64,000 nt of DNA from Ensifer canadensis (GCF_017488845.2 NZ_CP083371.1:1116001-1180000), one strand, 5' to 3'. Counted from the first letter of the stretch, positions 18,528 to 27,084 are shown. Notes: generated from the sequence alone by a model not told the origin. Numbers and translations: made by a program.

Positions 18528-18553
18528 GTGGGGAGGGCAAGTGCCCTCCCCAC
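18528..18553 (+). terminator. Hairpin after the small lipoprotein gene
   Basis: A perfect 11-bp stem, GTGGGGAGGGC with GCCCTCCCCAC, and an AAGT loop. No T-run, but the stem is very stable and lies 16 bases after the stop. Confidence 0.6.
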
Positions 18554-18637
18554 GTCATCCCAACCGGTCGGGCCGGCCGTAAGGCTGCAATGTCTGCCGG
18601 GCTGTGCTCATCGGAGTTCAGGAGATATTCCACAGTG

Positions 18638-19222
18638 ATGCCGCATATGATTGGCCGACTAACACTCGTGGCAATGCTCGCGTTTGCGACGGCTGCCTGC
18701 GAATCAACTGATAAAAAACCCGAACCGCGTTTTGTCTCGAGTACCAGTGGCGCACCTGCCGTGAGCGCAGGCGTAGTGCGGGAAGCCGGTTACTTTATCG
18801 AATTTAGATCCCGTTACGCCCTAAGCTACGGCCATACCTATGTGATTTTCGGGCGCACGGATCAGGCGGGTGCGATGATTGATCCCGAAGTCGCGGGTCT
18901 TGCACCGGCCAGTACCAGCGCAACCCCCTATGTCCTCGGTCACTTTTTGCCCGTACCGGCCGAAACCGGTGCCAGCGACGGTGATCTTGAGGAGGCATAC
19001 AGGTCAGCAAGCTGGCGCGTCATGCTGACCGAAGCGGAATACAACAAGACCGTTGCCTACATCAGGCAGCTTAAAGCCAAATCGCGCCTCTGGCAGGCGT
19101 CGGTTTACAACTGCAATGCATTCGTCTCGGACATCGCGCGTTCCATGGGATATCAGACGCCCAGCATCTGGCTAAGGCCGCAGCAGTTCGTTACAAAACT
19201 CCGGCAGATGAACGCGGGCTAA
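18638..19222 (+). CDS. Lipoprotein with possible permuted papain-like (NlpC/LRAT-type) domain
   Basis: A 194-residue exported protein: signal peptide and lipobox (LTLVAMLAFATAAC), a short linker, then an uncharacterised domain. Two conserved-looking spots stand out: an early His in ALSYGHTYVIFGR and a later Cys in SVYNCNAFVSDIARSMG. His-before-Cys order and the NC-x-x-FV motif recall permuted NlpC/P60 and LRAT-type enzymes (NCEHFV), so an amidase, peptidase or acyl-transfer role is possible but inferred. The start is ATG 18638 or GTG 18635, with AGGAG 10-13 bases upstream. Confidence 0.6.
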   Translation: MPHMIGRLTLVAMLAFATAACESTDKKPEPRFVSSTSGAPAVSAGVVREAGYFIEFRSRYALSYGHTYVIFGRTDQAGAMIDPEVAGLAPASTSATPYVLGHFLPVPAETGASDGDLEEAYRSASWRVMLTEAEYNKTVAYIRQLKAKSRLWQASVYNCNAFVSDIARSMGYQTPSIWLRPQQFVTKLRQMNAG

Positions 19223-19288
19223 AGGCGATCGGTCCGGCGTTTCGCGCCCAATCGATCGTATATCGCAGAAAGGCTTCGGTGACTTGAA

Positions 19289-19882
19289 GTGATCATATCG
19301 ATCGCCGCTCTGGGCAAAATCGTGTGGGTAGTCGGCATCATTACCTGGTACTTTATTCGTGTGCCGTTCGAACGCCGGGCCAAGCGCGTGCAGGTCGTCA
19401 GCACCCGCCGCTCGCCGGTTGACATGTTCGGGCTTGCGTCCGGCCTCCTTGGCCTGGCGATCATCCCAGCTTTCTACGTTGCCACCGGAATGCCGGGGGC
19501 CGCCGACTATTCGGCCCGTCCGTGGGCCATCGTGCTAGGCGCAGTCATTTTTTTCTTTGCCCTGTGGGTTTTTCGCCGGACACATAAGGAGCTCGGTCGG
19601 AACTGGTCGATCACGTTGGAGATTCGTGACAAGCACGAGCTGATCTCCGGCGGACCTTACGCCTTTGTTCGCCACCCGATGTATACGTCCTTCATGCTGA
19701 TGGGTCTCGGTCAGGCCTTTCTGCTTTCCAATTGGGTGGCAGGGCTGGCGGGCTTGCTCGGGTTCGCGGTGCTTTTTTTTCTAAGGGTGGACAAGGAAGA
19801 GCGTATGATGCTGGAGATTTTCGGGCCGCAGTACCGTGACTACATGCAGCGGACCAAGCGAATCGTGCCGTATCTCTACTAA
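19289..19882 (+). CDS. Isoprenylcysteine carboxyl methyltransferase-like membrane protein
   Basis: An integral membrane protein of 197 residues with about five hydrophobic helices. It carries the ICMT/PEMT-type SAM-binding signature: GGPYAFVRHPMYTSFML, then KEERMMLEIFGPQYRDYMQRTKRIVPYLY at the C-terminus. Bacterial members methylate varied small substrates or are uncharacterised. The GTG start follows a weak ribosome site. It is the first gene of a three-gene operon, with the next gene 7 bases after its stop. Confidence 0.8.
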   Translation: MIISIAALGKIVWVVGIITWYFIRVPFERRAKRVQVVSTRRSPVDMFGLASGLLGLAIIPAFYVATGMPGAADYSARPWAIVLGAVIFFFALWVFRRTHKELGRNWSITLEIRDKHELISGGPYAFVRHPMYTSFMLMGLGQAFLLSNWVAGLAGLLGFAVLFFLRVDKEERMMLEIFGPQYRDYMQRTKRIVPYLY

Positions 19883-19889
19883 AGGTGAC

Positions 19890-20678
19890 ATGATGCGAGG
19901 CCGAGCCATCAAGCTTTCGGTGCCACGGCGCCTTGTCTGCGACCTGATGCGGTTTTCGATCGGGGTGCCGCGCGTTACCGTTCAGCGGCAAATGAACCTC
20001 GACCCGCTGCAAAGGGCGAGAATCGCCCAGACCAGCAGGCCGTCTTGGACCGCGCTGTTCTTGAAGGGATACGCGCTTCTTTGTCGGGAGACGCCGGAGT
20101 TCCGGCGTGCATACGTCAAGCTCCCCCGACCTCAGCTTTATGAATACCCGGAAAGCGTAGCGTCCATTGCGCATGAACGCGAGCATGACGGCGAGCGGGT
20201 GGTCCTGCTCAGCAAGATCAAGTCTCCGGAGCGCCTCCCGATCCCTGAACTGGCCGCCCTGATCGATGCGGCGCGGTCGCGCCCGGTGGCGGAGATAAAG
20301 GAGTTTCGGCGCGCGCTGAAGATTGCCCGCATGCCGGGCCCAATCCGTTGGCTGCTCATGTGGCTGGGACTCAATCTCGGCGCGCGGCGCGCCCACTACT
20401 TCGGCACCTTCCAACTGTCGGTCTATTCGGGCCTCGGGGCGGAATCGCTCAATCCCCTGACCCCCCTCACCACCCTCTTCAATTACGGCCCCATCGCCGC
20501 GGACGGCACGGTCACCGTACGCATCCACTACGATCACAGGGTCATGGATGGTGCCAATGTCGCGCGCGCGCTGGAGCGCTTCGAAGCGATCCTGAACGGT
20601 GATGTTGCCCAGGAAGTGTTGGGTCTTTCTCAAGACGAAGCCGTTCACACGCCCTTGCTGTCGCGGAAGACCACATGA
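19890..20678 (+). CDS. Stand-alone E2-type acyltransferase catalytic-domain protein
   Basis: A 262-residue protein resembling the catalytic domain of 2-oxoacid dehydrogenase E2 enzymes and chloramphenicol acetyltransferase. The C-terminal YDHRVMDGANVARALERF contains the HxxxDG active site. There is no lipoyl domain and no E1/E3-binding domain, so it is not a normal complex subunit. AAAGGTG precedes the ATG. Its stop overlaps the next gene by 4 bases. An acyl transfer onto a small molecule or lipid is a reasonable guess. Confidence 0.7.
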   Translation: MMRGRAIKLSVPRRLVCDLMRFSIGVPRVTVQRQMNLDPLQRARIAQTSRPSWTALFLKGYALLCRETPEFRRAYVKLPRPQLYEYPESVASIAHEREHDGERVVLLSKIKSPERLPIPELAALIDAARSRPVAEIKEFRRALKIARMPGPIRWLLMWLGLNLGARRAHYFGTFQLSVYSGLGAESLNPLTPLTTLFNYGPIAADGTVTVRIHYDHRVMDGANVARALERFEAILNGDVAQEVLGLSQDEAVHTPLLSRKTT

Positions 20679-21568
20679 TGGTACAGGCCGAATTGCGACC
20701 GGCGGTCGTGGTCATTGGAGCCTCGCGCGGTATTGGTCGGGCGATCGCCAAAGTTGCCGCGCGAGAAAAAGCACCCGTCGTACTTGTCGCGAGATCCCAC
20801 GACGATCTGGTCGCTGTGGCGAGCGAGATTGGGGAGGCCGGCGGCGAAGCATTCGTGCTGGACCTCGACCTGTTCTCGGCCGATGCGGCGGCGCGCCTGG
20901 GGGATTTCCTCACGGCAAACAACCTTTGCTGCGACGTCCTGGTCAACAGTGCAGGCTACGGTTTGCGGGGGGCGGCAACGACACTCCCCGTCCAGGATCA
21001 GCTGGGGATCATCGACCTCAACATCCGCGCGCTTACCGACTTGTCTCTTCACTTCCTGCCGGGGATGGTGGCGCGCGGTCGCGGCGGCGTCCTCAACCTC
21101 GGCTCCATTGCCGGCTTCATGCCCGGCCCTAACATGGCGCTTTACTACGCAAGCAAGAGCTACGTGCGCTCCTTTTCCGAGGCCCTTCACCAGGAATTAC
21201 GCCGTACCGGCGTCACGGTGACATGCGTTGCTCCCGGTCCGGTATCGACCGAATTCCTGCAGCGATCCGGCGCCGATCGCGTGCCGCTTTTCAAGGTCCT
21301 GCCGAAGCTTGATGCCGACTATGTCGCCGAGCGCGCTTGGCGCGGGTTCAAGTCGGGGCGGCGTCTCGTCGTGCCGGGAACCTCCGCCAAACTTGCGGCG
21401 TTTGCCGCAGCATGGCTGCCATCCGCAGTCATGTTGCCATTGATCGGCCGATTGCAACGCCGCAGCAATGATCCCTGCCCTTGCGGCTCCGGCATAAAAT
21501 TCAAGGATTGCTGTGGCGCCCGTTCGCGTCGGGACGGCTTGCGGCAAAACACCCCTCTAAACCGCTGA
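20675..21568 (+). CDS. SDR-family oxidoreductase fused to a C-terminal SEC-C motif
   Basis: A 297-residue protein. Residues 10-230 form a short-chain dehydrogenase (GASRGIG nucleotide loop, NSAGYG, Ser in LGSIAG, YYASK catalytic pair). A hydrophobic stretch, LAAFAAAWLPSAVMLPLIG, may touch the membrane. The end carries a zinc-binding SEC-C motif, NDPCPCGSGIKFKDCCG, better known from SecA. The ATG overlaps the previous stop, so translation is coupled to the E2-like gene. SDR plus SEC-C is an uncommon combination. Confidence 0.82.
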   Translation: MMVQAELRPAVVVIGASRGIGRAIAKVAAREKAPVVLVARSHDDLVAVASEIGEAGGEAFVLDLDLFSADAAARLGDFLTANNLCCDVLVNSAGYGLRGAATTLPVQDQLGIIDLNIRALTDLSLHFLPGMVARGRGGVLNLGSIAGFMPGPNMALYYASKSYVRSFSEALHQELRRTGVTVTCVAPGPVSTEFLQRSGADRVPLFKVLPKLDADYVAERAWRGFKSGRRLVVPGTSAKLAAFAAAWLPSAVMLPLIGRLQRRSNDPCPCGSGIKFKDCCGARSRRDGLRQNTPLNR

Positions 21569-21894
21569 TCGGTTTGACACCGTCGAAAAATGCGCCTTCG
21601 GATCGCCGCCGGATACCGCAACCAATGTGAGGGGAGCCGTTTGCGAATGCGCTCCATGGCACCTGCGTCAAACGCCTCAAAAATTGGATGTGGTTGATGA
21701 TGGCAGAGTGACTGGCGATGTCGGAGGATGCCGTCGACGCGTGTACCAAAAAAGCGGTGTCAGACACTTGAAGGCCGGCCAGCGCCCTCCCATCTACCGG
21801 ACAACCCGCTGGTCCGGGCCCCTCTGGCGAGAGCTTCCGGCGCTCTTGCGATGTCGGACCTTATCCGACATCTGCGCCGGCGGAGCTCTATTCC
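21569..21894 (+). promoter_or_regulatory. Structured leader region of the TerC gene
   Basis: 326 bases with no gene. A perfect 8-bp hairpin, ATGTCGGA-CCTTA-TCCGACAT (21851-21871), lies 23 bases before the GTG start. Further up, GAGG...CGTTTG and CAAACG...CCTC (about 21630-21680) can pair around a purine-rich GGGGAGC. TerC/Alx genes elsewhere are often under manganese or pH-sensing leaders, but I cannot match the yybP-ykoY consensus here. Confidence 0.4.
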
Positions 21895-22881
21895 GTGGAT
21901 ACTTCCCTTTTGTTTATCGTTTGGCTGGGTAAGCCAATCTGGATGTGGCTCAGCTTCATCACGCTGGTCATCGCTATCCTGTCCTTCGACCTTGGCGTGC
22001 TGCACAAGGAAAACAAGGAAATCGAGGTTGGCGAGAGCATCAAGCTCTCGGCGCTCTACATCTCGCTTGGCCTCGCTTTCGGCGGCTGGGTCTGGTGGTA
22101 TCTGGGCGCCGACGCCGGCCTTGCCTACATGACCGGCTTCGTCGTCGAAAAGACGCTCGCGCTCGACAACGTGTTCGTCATCGCCCTCATTTTCTCATTC
22201 TTTGCCGTCCCGCGTCTCTACCAGCATCGGGTGCTTTTTTGGGGCATCCTCGGCGTCATCGTCCTGCGCGCCATCATGATCGGCGTCGGTGCGACGCTTG
22301 TCGCTGAATTCTCATGGCTACTCTACATCTTCGCTGCCTTCCTCGTCGTTACCGGCTTGAAGATGCTGTTCATGAAAGAAGCCGAGCCCGACATCTCCAA
22401 CAACGCGTTGGTGCGCTTCATGCGGAACCGTTTCAATGTAACGGAGACCCATCACGGCGAACATTTCTTCGTCAAGCAGGCTGATCCGAAGAGCGGCAAG
22501 CTGATCTGGTTCATCACGCCGCTGTTCATGGCCCTCGTGCTTATCGAGGTGGCTGACGTTATCTTCGCCGTCGATTCGGTACCGGCGATCTTCGCCATCA
22601 CCACCGACCCGTTCCTGGTTTATACGTCCAACATCTTCGCCATTCTCGGCCTGCGGGCGCTCTACTTCGCACTGGCTGCGATGATCCACCGTTTCCGCTA
22701 TCTGAAGCCGGCTCTGGCCGTTGTCCTGATCTTCATCGGCTCGAAGATCTTCGTTGCCGATCTGCTGGGCCTGGAGAAATTCCCGGCGGCGCTGTCGCTT
22801 GGCATCACCTTTGCCATCATCGCAAGCGGCGTGATCTGGAGCTTGGTCAAGACGCGCGGGGAACCGATACCGGCCGAGTAA
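21895..22881 (+). CDS. TerC/Alx-family integral membrane protein
   Basis: A 328-residue polytopic membrane protein. TerC-family signatures are clear: VEKTLALDNVFVIALIFSFF and IEVADVIFAVDSVPAIFAI, which carry the buried acidic residues proposed to bind metal, plus GLRALYFAL. Members export or protect against manganese (Alx) or contribute to tellurite resistance. Here metal export, possibly for exported metalloproteins, is the likely role. The GTG start is preceded by GGAG. Confidence 0.9.
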   Translation: MDTSLLFIVWLGKPIWMWLSFITLVIAILSFDLGVLHKENKEIEVGESIKLSALYISLGLAFGGWVWWYLGADAGLAYMTGFVVEKTLALDNVFVIALIFSFFAVPRLYQHRVLFWGILGVIVLRAIMIGVGATLVAEFSWLLYIFAAFLVVTGLKMLFMKEAEPDISNNALVRFMRNRFNVTETHHGEHFFVKQADPKSGKLIWFITPLFMALVLIEVADVIFAVDSVPAIFAITTDPFLVYTSNIFAILGLRALYFALAAMIHRFRYLKPALAVVLIFIGSKIFVADLLGLEKFPAALSLGITFAIIASGVIWSLVKTRGEPIPAE

Positions 22882-22973
22882 GTCTCGGCAAAGCGACCTC
22901 AATCAAGACGAGGCGATACGCCCGGAGGCTGCCCAAGAGGGCAGCCAATCCATTTCAGTGACAATCAGCTAAG

Positions 22974-23004
22974 CCGCGGGTGCTCGAAAGAACGCCCGCG
23001 GTTT
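22974..23004. terminator. Bidirectional terminator between TerC and a convergent small gene
   Basis: CCGCGGG (22974-22980) pairs with CCCGCGG (22995-23001), followed by TTT. A second perfect hairpin, GGCTGCCC-AAGA-GGGCAGCC, lies upstream at 22927-22946. Both fall between convergent genes. Confidence 0.65.
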
Positions 23005-23008
23005 GCGT

Positions 23009-23245
23009 TTATCGGATCGGCGTCTGCTCGCCCAAAGCGGCGACCATCGCGCGGATCTTGACGGCTTTCTCGAAATGGTCGAGCCGATGGGTTCTGATCC
23101 ACCATTCGGCCGCCTCCATCAAAAGCTCCGGGTCATCGTTTCTGTTGGCAAAGAAGGCATAGAACGAGAGGCCCACCCCGGGTCCCTTTTCAGCGATCTT
23201 CCGATCGCAAACTTCCAGTATCTTCCGTTGCAAGGCGGTTCTCAT
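23009..23245 (-). CDS. Small conserved protein, DUF6500-like
   Basis: A 78-residue soluble, helical protein (RTALQRKILEVCDRKIAEKG then GLSFYAFFANRNDDPELLMEAAEWW). From memory this matches a small family common in rhizobia (DUF6500). No catalytic motif is visible and function is unknown. It lies convergent to TerC with a terminator between. The 238 bases before the next gene hold its promoter and the MarR operator. Confidence 0.6.
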   Translation of the reverse strand: MRTALQRKILEVCDRKIAEKGPGVGLSFYAFFANRNDDPELLMEAAEWWIRTHRLDHFEKAVKIRAMVAALGEQTPIR

Positions 23246-23459
23246 GATCCGGCTCCAATGTGTTTGCTGATTGTCTCTGGTGAAGGGTTGGCTTCGCCCT
23301 GCCCGCTCGAAGGGCTCTTTTCAAGACGAGGTCTTAGCCGCAGCCGGTCGGGCTGCGCAATCCTTGAAAGGGCGGTCACGATTCATCGGGTGATTGTCTG
23401 ATTGACCGGCCGTTGCCGCACCCTTGGGCGTGCCATCGCACGCAGGGCTTGACGTCAGA

Positions 23460-23485
23460 ATATTGCGTGTATATACACGCAATAT
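23460..23485. promoter_or_regulatory. 26-bp perfect palindrome, probable MarR operator
   Basis: Each arm is ATATTGCGTGTAT and its reverse complement follows directly without a spacer. The right arm runs into the ATG of the MarR gene at 23484. A dimeric winged-helix repressor bound here would block both transcription and, if the transcript starts inside it, the leader itself. Confidence 0.75.
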
Positions 23486-23879
23486 GTCCTATTGTTATTG
23501 CATCCTCCTGCGCAAAGCCTCGAGACGAGTGACGTCGCTCTATGACGACGCGCTTGCGCCTATTGGCGTCAATCTCGCGCAGTTCAGTCTGCTGCGAAAT
23601 ATCCAGCGGGCCGAGCCCATCTCTTTGACGGATCTCGGCCAGCGCACGGAACTCGACCGTTCGACGGTCAGCCGGAACGTCAAGGTCCTTGAAAAAATGG
23701 AGCTGGTCGTAATGGTGAGCGGGCAGGATCAAAGGGAATCTGCTGTCGAATTGTCCGCCAAGGGGCGGCAGGTCCTGCGTGACGGGGCTCCTCTCTGGGA
23801 CGGCGTTCAGACGGCAATCGAAGCCAAGCTCGGCGACAAGGCATCTGCACAACTGACAGCTTTGCTGCAGGCTCTCTAG
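23484..23879 (+). CDS. MarR-family transcriptional regulator
   Basis: A 131-residue regulator starting MSYCYCILLRKASRRVTSLY. The winged helix is visible (ISLTDLGQRTELDRSTVSRNVKVLEKMELV, wing around SGQDQRE). Two Cys residues at positions 4 and 6 could be redox-sensitive, which is inference. It is followed 38 bases later by an MFS gene on the same strand, the classic MarR-efflux arrangement, and its start sits in a long palindrome. Confidence 0.88.
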   Translation: MSYCYCILLRKASRRVTSLYDDALAPIGVNLAQFSLLRNIQRAEPISLTDLGQRTELDRSTVSRNVKVLEKMELVVMVSGQDQRESAVELSAKGRQVLRDGAPLWDGVQTAIEAKLGDKASAQLTALLQAL

Positions 23880-23917
23880 TCAAATCAACACAATCGATCG
23901 ATGGAAGGAAATGGCCG

Positions 23918-25213
23918 ATGTTCGGACCGGTGCTTGCGCGGTATCTCGCCAAACGCGACATCCATTATGGCTGGGCTGTCGCGGCCGTTACATTCCTCGT
24001 CATGCTGGCGACCGCCGGTGCAATGGGGTCCGCGGGCGTTCTGATCAAGCCACTCGAAACAGAGTTCGGATGGTCGACTGCCGAGATATCGTTTGCGCTC
24101 GCCATTCGCCTCGTGCTCTTCGGTCTGCTTGGGCCGTTCGCGGCAGCCTTCATGAACCACTTCGGCGTCAGGAAGGTCGTTTCCGCGGCGCTGGTTCTCA
24201 TCGTTACCGGCATCATTGCGTCGTTCTTCATGACGCAGTTGTGGCAGATGGTAGCGCTTTGGGGTGTCGTTCTCGGCGTCGGCACGGGCATGACCGCGCT
24301 AGTGCTCGGCGCCACCGTCGCCACGCGCTGGTTCGACAAAAGGCGCGGCCTCGTTGTCGGCCTGATGACGGCCAGCAATGCCACCGGGCAGTTGGTGTTC
24401 CTGCCCCTCCTCGCCTCTCTCACCGAGGCGATCGGCTGGCGCACCGCCCTCACCGTCGTCATCGCGGTCCTGTCCTTTGCCTTCCTCCTCGTGCTCCTGT
24501 TCATGCAGGATCGGCCTGCTGACGTCGGCTTGGCGCCCTATGGCGGCCGGGCGATCGTGCCGGCTCCAGCACAGAAGCATAATCTGCGCACCCTGTTGCT
24601 TTCGCCATTGAAGGCGCTGCAGGAAGCGTCCCGTTCAAACACGTTCTGGGTGCTGTTTGCGACCTTCTTCGTCTGTGGCTTCAGTACCAATGGCCTGATC
24701 CAGATGCATTGGGTGTCGATCTGCGGCGATGTCGGCATCGCTGCCGTCGGTGCGGCCGGTTTCCTGGCGCTGATCGGCGTATTCGACCTCGTCGGTACGG
24801 TCTTTTCCGGCTGGCTCTCCGACCGCTATGACAATCGTTGGCTGCTCTTCTGGTTCTACGGCCTTCGCGGCCTGTCGCTGCTGTTCCTTCCCTTCAGCGG
24901 CTTCAACATCTACACGCTGTCGATCTTCGCCATCTTCTATGGCCTCGACTGGGTCGCGACCGTCCCGCCGACCGTGAAGCTTTCGGCGGAACGCTTTGGT
25001 GCAGAGCGGGCGGCGCTGGTCTTCGGCTGGGTGTTTACCGGACACCAGCTCGGCGCGGCGAGCGCTGCATTCCTCGCCGGCGCGAGCAGGACGTCGCTCG
25101 AGACCTATACGCCAGCGCTTATTGCCGCCGGCTTGCTGTGCATCGTCGCCGCACTGTTGGTCCTGACCATCGGTCAGCGCGCACCGGCAAACCTGGTGCC
25201 GCAGGCGGGGTGA
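23918..25213 (+). CDS. MFS transporter
   Basis: A 431-residue protein with 12 membrane segments, of the monocarboxylate/oxalate-formate-type MFS branch (RDIHYGWAVAAVTFLVML at the N-terminus, GPFAAAFMNHFGVRKVV as the loop 2-3 motif). It forms a unit with the upstream MarR gene, so it is likely induced by the ligand that MarR senses. Import or export of an organic acid or aromatic compound is possible. It ends just before a strong bidirectional hairpin. Confidence 0.85.
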   Translation: MFGPVLARYLAKRDIHYGWAVAAVTFLVMLATAGAMGSAGVLIKPLETEFGWSTAEISFALAIRLVLFGLLGPFAAAFMNHFGVRKVVSAALVLIVTGIIASFFMTQLWQMVALWGVVLGVGTGMTALVLGATVATRWFDKRRGLVVGLMTASNATGQLVFLPLLASLTEAIGWRTALTVVIAVLSFAFLLVLLFMQDRPADVGLAPYGGRAIVPAPAQKHNLRTLLLSPLKALQEASRSNTFWVLFATFFVCGFSTNGLIQMHWVSICGDVGIAAVGAAGFLALIGVFDLVGTVFSGWLSDRYDNRWLLFWFYGLRGLSLLFLPFSGFNIYTLSIFAIFYGLDWVATVPPTVKLSAERFGAERAALVFGWVFTGHQLGAASAAFLAGASRTSLETYTPALIAAGLLCIVAALLVLTIGQRAPANLVPQAG

Positions 25214-25224
25214 AATGCTAGCAG

Positions 25225-25257
25225 TTGCCGGCCGCAGTTCTTCATTGCGGCCGGCAA
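25225..25257. terminator. Bidirectional terminator
   Basis: A perfect 12-bp stem, TTGCCGGCCGCA/TGCGGCCGGCAA, with a 9-base loop, exactly filling the gap between the convergent MFS and TRAP permease genes. Confidence 0.7.
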
Positions 25258-25261
25258 TCGA

Positions 25262-26575
25262 CTATTGAACAGCCGTGGTCCCGTAAACGAGGTTCGGCAG
25301 CCAGAGCGAAAGCTGCGGGAACATGCTGAGCATCAGCAACAACACCATCATCATCGCGAGATAGGGCAGCACTTCGCGTGCATAGGCCATCATCGGAACC
25401 TTCAGCACCATCGACGAGATGTACATCAGCCCACCGACCGGCGGCGTAATGCCGGCAATGGTCAGGTTGGTGATGAAGACGACGCCGAAATGCACGCGAT
25501 CGATACCGACGCCGTCGATGATCGGGATCAGCATCGGCGTGAGGATGATCAGCGCTGCCGACCCCTCGATCGCCGTACCGATGACGATCAGAAGCACGTT
25601 GATCAGCAACAGCATCAACAGCGGGTTGTCGGTTGCTGCACCCAGCCAGCCGGACATCGCCTGCGGCACCTGTTCCCAGGCGAGATAGAAACCGAAGGCC
25701 GCGGCCGCGCAGATCATGATCATGACCACGGCCGAATCGCGCACCGACTCGGCAAGCACTTCCGGGATCTGGCGGATGGTGAACTCACGGTAACCGAAGA
25801 CCGCCACGAACAGCACGTAGACGACGACGACTGCACCAGCCTCCGTGGTGGTGAACAGCCCATAGCGAGTTCCGGCGAAGATGACGATCGGGATCGACAG
25901 CGCCCAGAGACCGTCGACCAGCGCCTTCATCGCTTCGGCACGGCTCGCCCGCTCCTTGCGCAGCGGCTTGTAGCCACGCTTCTTGGCAATGAAGTAGGTG
26001 GTGATCATCAGGCCGCCGGCAAGCACAAGGCCGGGCACGACGCCAGCCGCAAACAGCCGGCCGATCGAGGTTTCGGCAAGGAAGCCATAGACGATAAGAC
26101 CGATCGACGGCGGGATCAGGCTGGTGATGATGGCGGCCGACGACGTGATGACGGCGGCGAAGGCGCGGCTATATCCCCTCTCCGACATTTCGACGCCCAG
26201 CGTCTTGGCAAGCATCGCCGCATCGGCGTTGGCGGATGCAGTCAGGCCGCCAAGCAGCGTGCCGAGAACCGTGCACATCTGGGCGAGTGCCCCGGTCATA
26301 TGGCCGACGAGGACGTCAGCAAGGTTGAGCAGCCGGCGGGTGATGCCCGAGGCGTTCATGATGCAGCCGGCGAGTACGAACAGCGGCAGCGCCAGCAGCG
26401 ACACGGACTGGCTACCTTCGGCCATTTCCTGGGCGAAATTGGCAAGCGGGATCATGTCCATGTTGATGAGGAAGAACGCCAACGCTCCAATCGCCATCGC
26501 CCAGGTGATCGGGGTGGACAAAAGGAAGAGCACGACGACCAACAGCGACGGACCGGCAAGATGAAAGAAGGTCAT
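25262..26575 (-). CDS. dctM: TRAP transporter large permease (DctM)
   Basis: The ion-coupled translocation subunit of a tripartite periplasmic transporter: 437 residues, about 12 hydrophobic helices, with TRAP motifs such as NADAAMLAKTLGVEMSERGY and SLIPPSIGLIVYGFLAETSIGRLF. The same frame is open another 120 codons upstream but has no family features; the ATG at 26575 overlaps the dctQ stop by 4 bases, which fixes the start. It is the last gene of the dctPQM operon next to the deoxy-sugar cluster. Confidence 0.92.
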   Translation of the reverse strand: MTFFHLAGPSLLVVVLFLLSTPITWAMAIGALAFFLINMDMIPLANFAQEMAEGSQSVSLLALPLFVLAGCIMNASGITRRLLNLADVLVGHMTGALAQMCTVLGTLLGGLTASANADAAMLAKTLGVEMSERGYSRAFAAVITSSAAIITSLIPPSIGLIVYGFLAETSIGRLFAAGVVPGLVLAGGLMITTYFIAKKRGYKPLRKERASRAEAMKALVDGLWALSIPIVIFAGTRYGLFTTTEAGAVVVVYVLFVAVFGYREFTIRQIPEVLAESVRDSAVVMIMICAAAAFGFYLAWEQVPQAMSGWLGAATDNPLLMLLLINVLLIVIGTAIEGSAALIILTPMLIPIIDGVGIDRVHFGVVFITNLTIAGITPPVGGLMYISSMVLKVPMMAYAREVLPYLAMMMVLLLMLSMFPQLSLWLPNLVYGTTAVQ

Positions 26576-27084
26576 ATCAGCGATTCCACATTGCGATGCA
26601 CCCGCGCAGTCCACGGTCTTTCGACGATCAGGTGCTGAACGAACATGCCGGCGGACGCGAGGGCGAGCGGGCCATAGGAGAGGCTGCGCGACAGGTCGAG
26701 CGCGATGGTGTGGACCTGGCGCGACGTCCATGCCTGCCAGGCAAACAGCACCGTCATCACCAGGAAGAAGACGGCGAGCAACAGGTAATTGAACCAGGCA
26801 ATCGCCTTCTGCCAGCCTGCGGGGAAGGCCGTGACCAGCACATCGATCGCCGCATGCGTCCCCAACCGAACACCGGCAACGGCGCCGAAAAACACGAGAT
26901 AGGCAAAGGCCATGATCGCCAGTTCGTAGGTCCATGCAGCCGGCTGCGGGAAGATATAGCGACTGACGACACCCCAGAGGATCGAAAAGACGATGACGAT
27001 GAGCGCGACAACGCCGATCGCCTCGTCGGCGCGGCGAAAACTGAGAAGAGGTATTGTCTCTTCCTGAAGGTGTGAGGTTTCCAT
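26572..27084 (-). CDS. dctQ: TRAP transporter small permease (DctQ)
   Basis: A 170-residue protein with four hydrophobic helices, as expected for DctQ; WGVVSRYIFPQPAAWTYELAIMAFAYLVFFGAVAGVRLGTHA is the characteristic region. I place the start at ATG 27084, with GAGG 6 bases upstream; an ATG at 27099 lacks a ribosome site. It couples translationally to dctM. Confidence 0.87.
   Translation of the reverse strand: METSHLQEETIPLLSFRRADEAIGVVALIVIVFSILWGVVSRYIFPQPAAWTYELAIMAFAYLVFFGAVAGVRLGTHAAIDVLVTAFPAGWQKAIAWFNYLLLAVFFLVMTVLFAWQAWTSRQVHTIALDLSRSLSYGPLALASAGMFVQHLIVERPWTARVHRNVESLI

Noticed and set aside
21630..21680. A yybP-ykoY manganese riboswitch before TerC
   Set aside because: A GGGGAG-like purine run is present but the following consensus bases are not, and I cannot build the known three-way core by eye.
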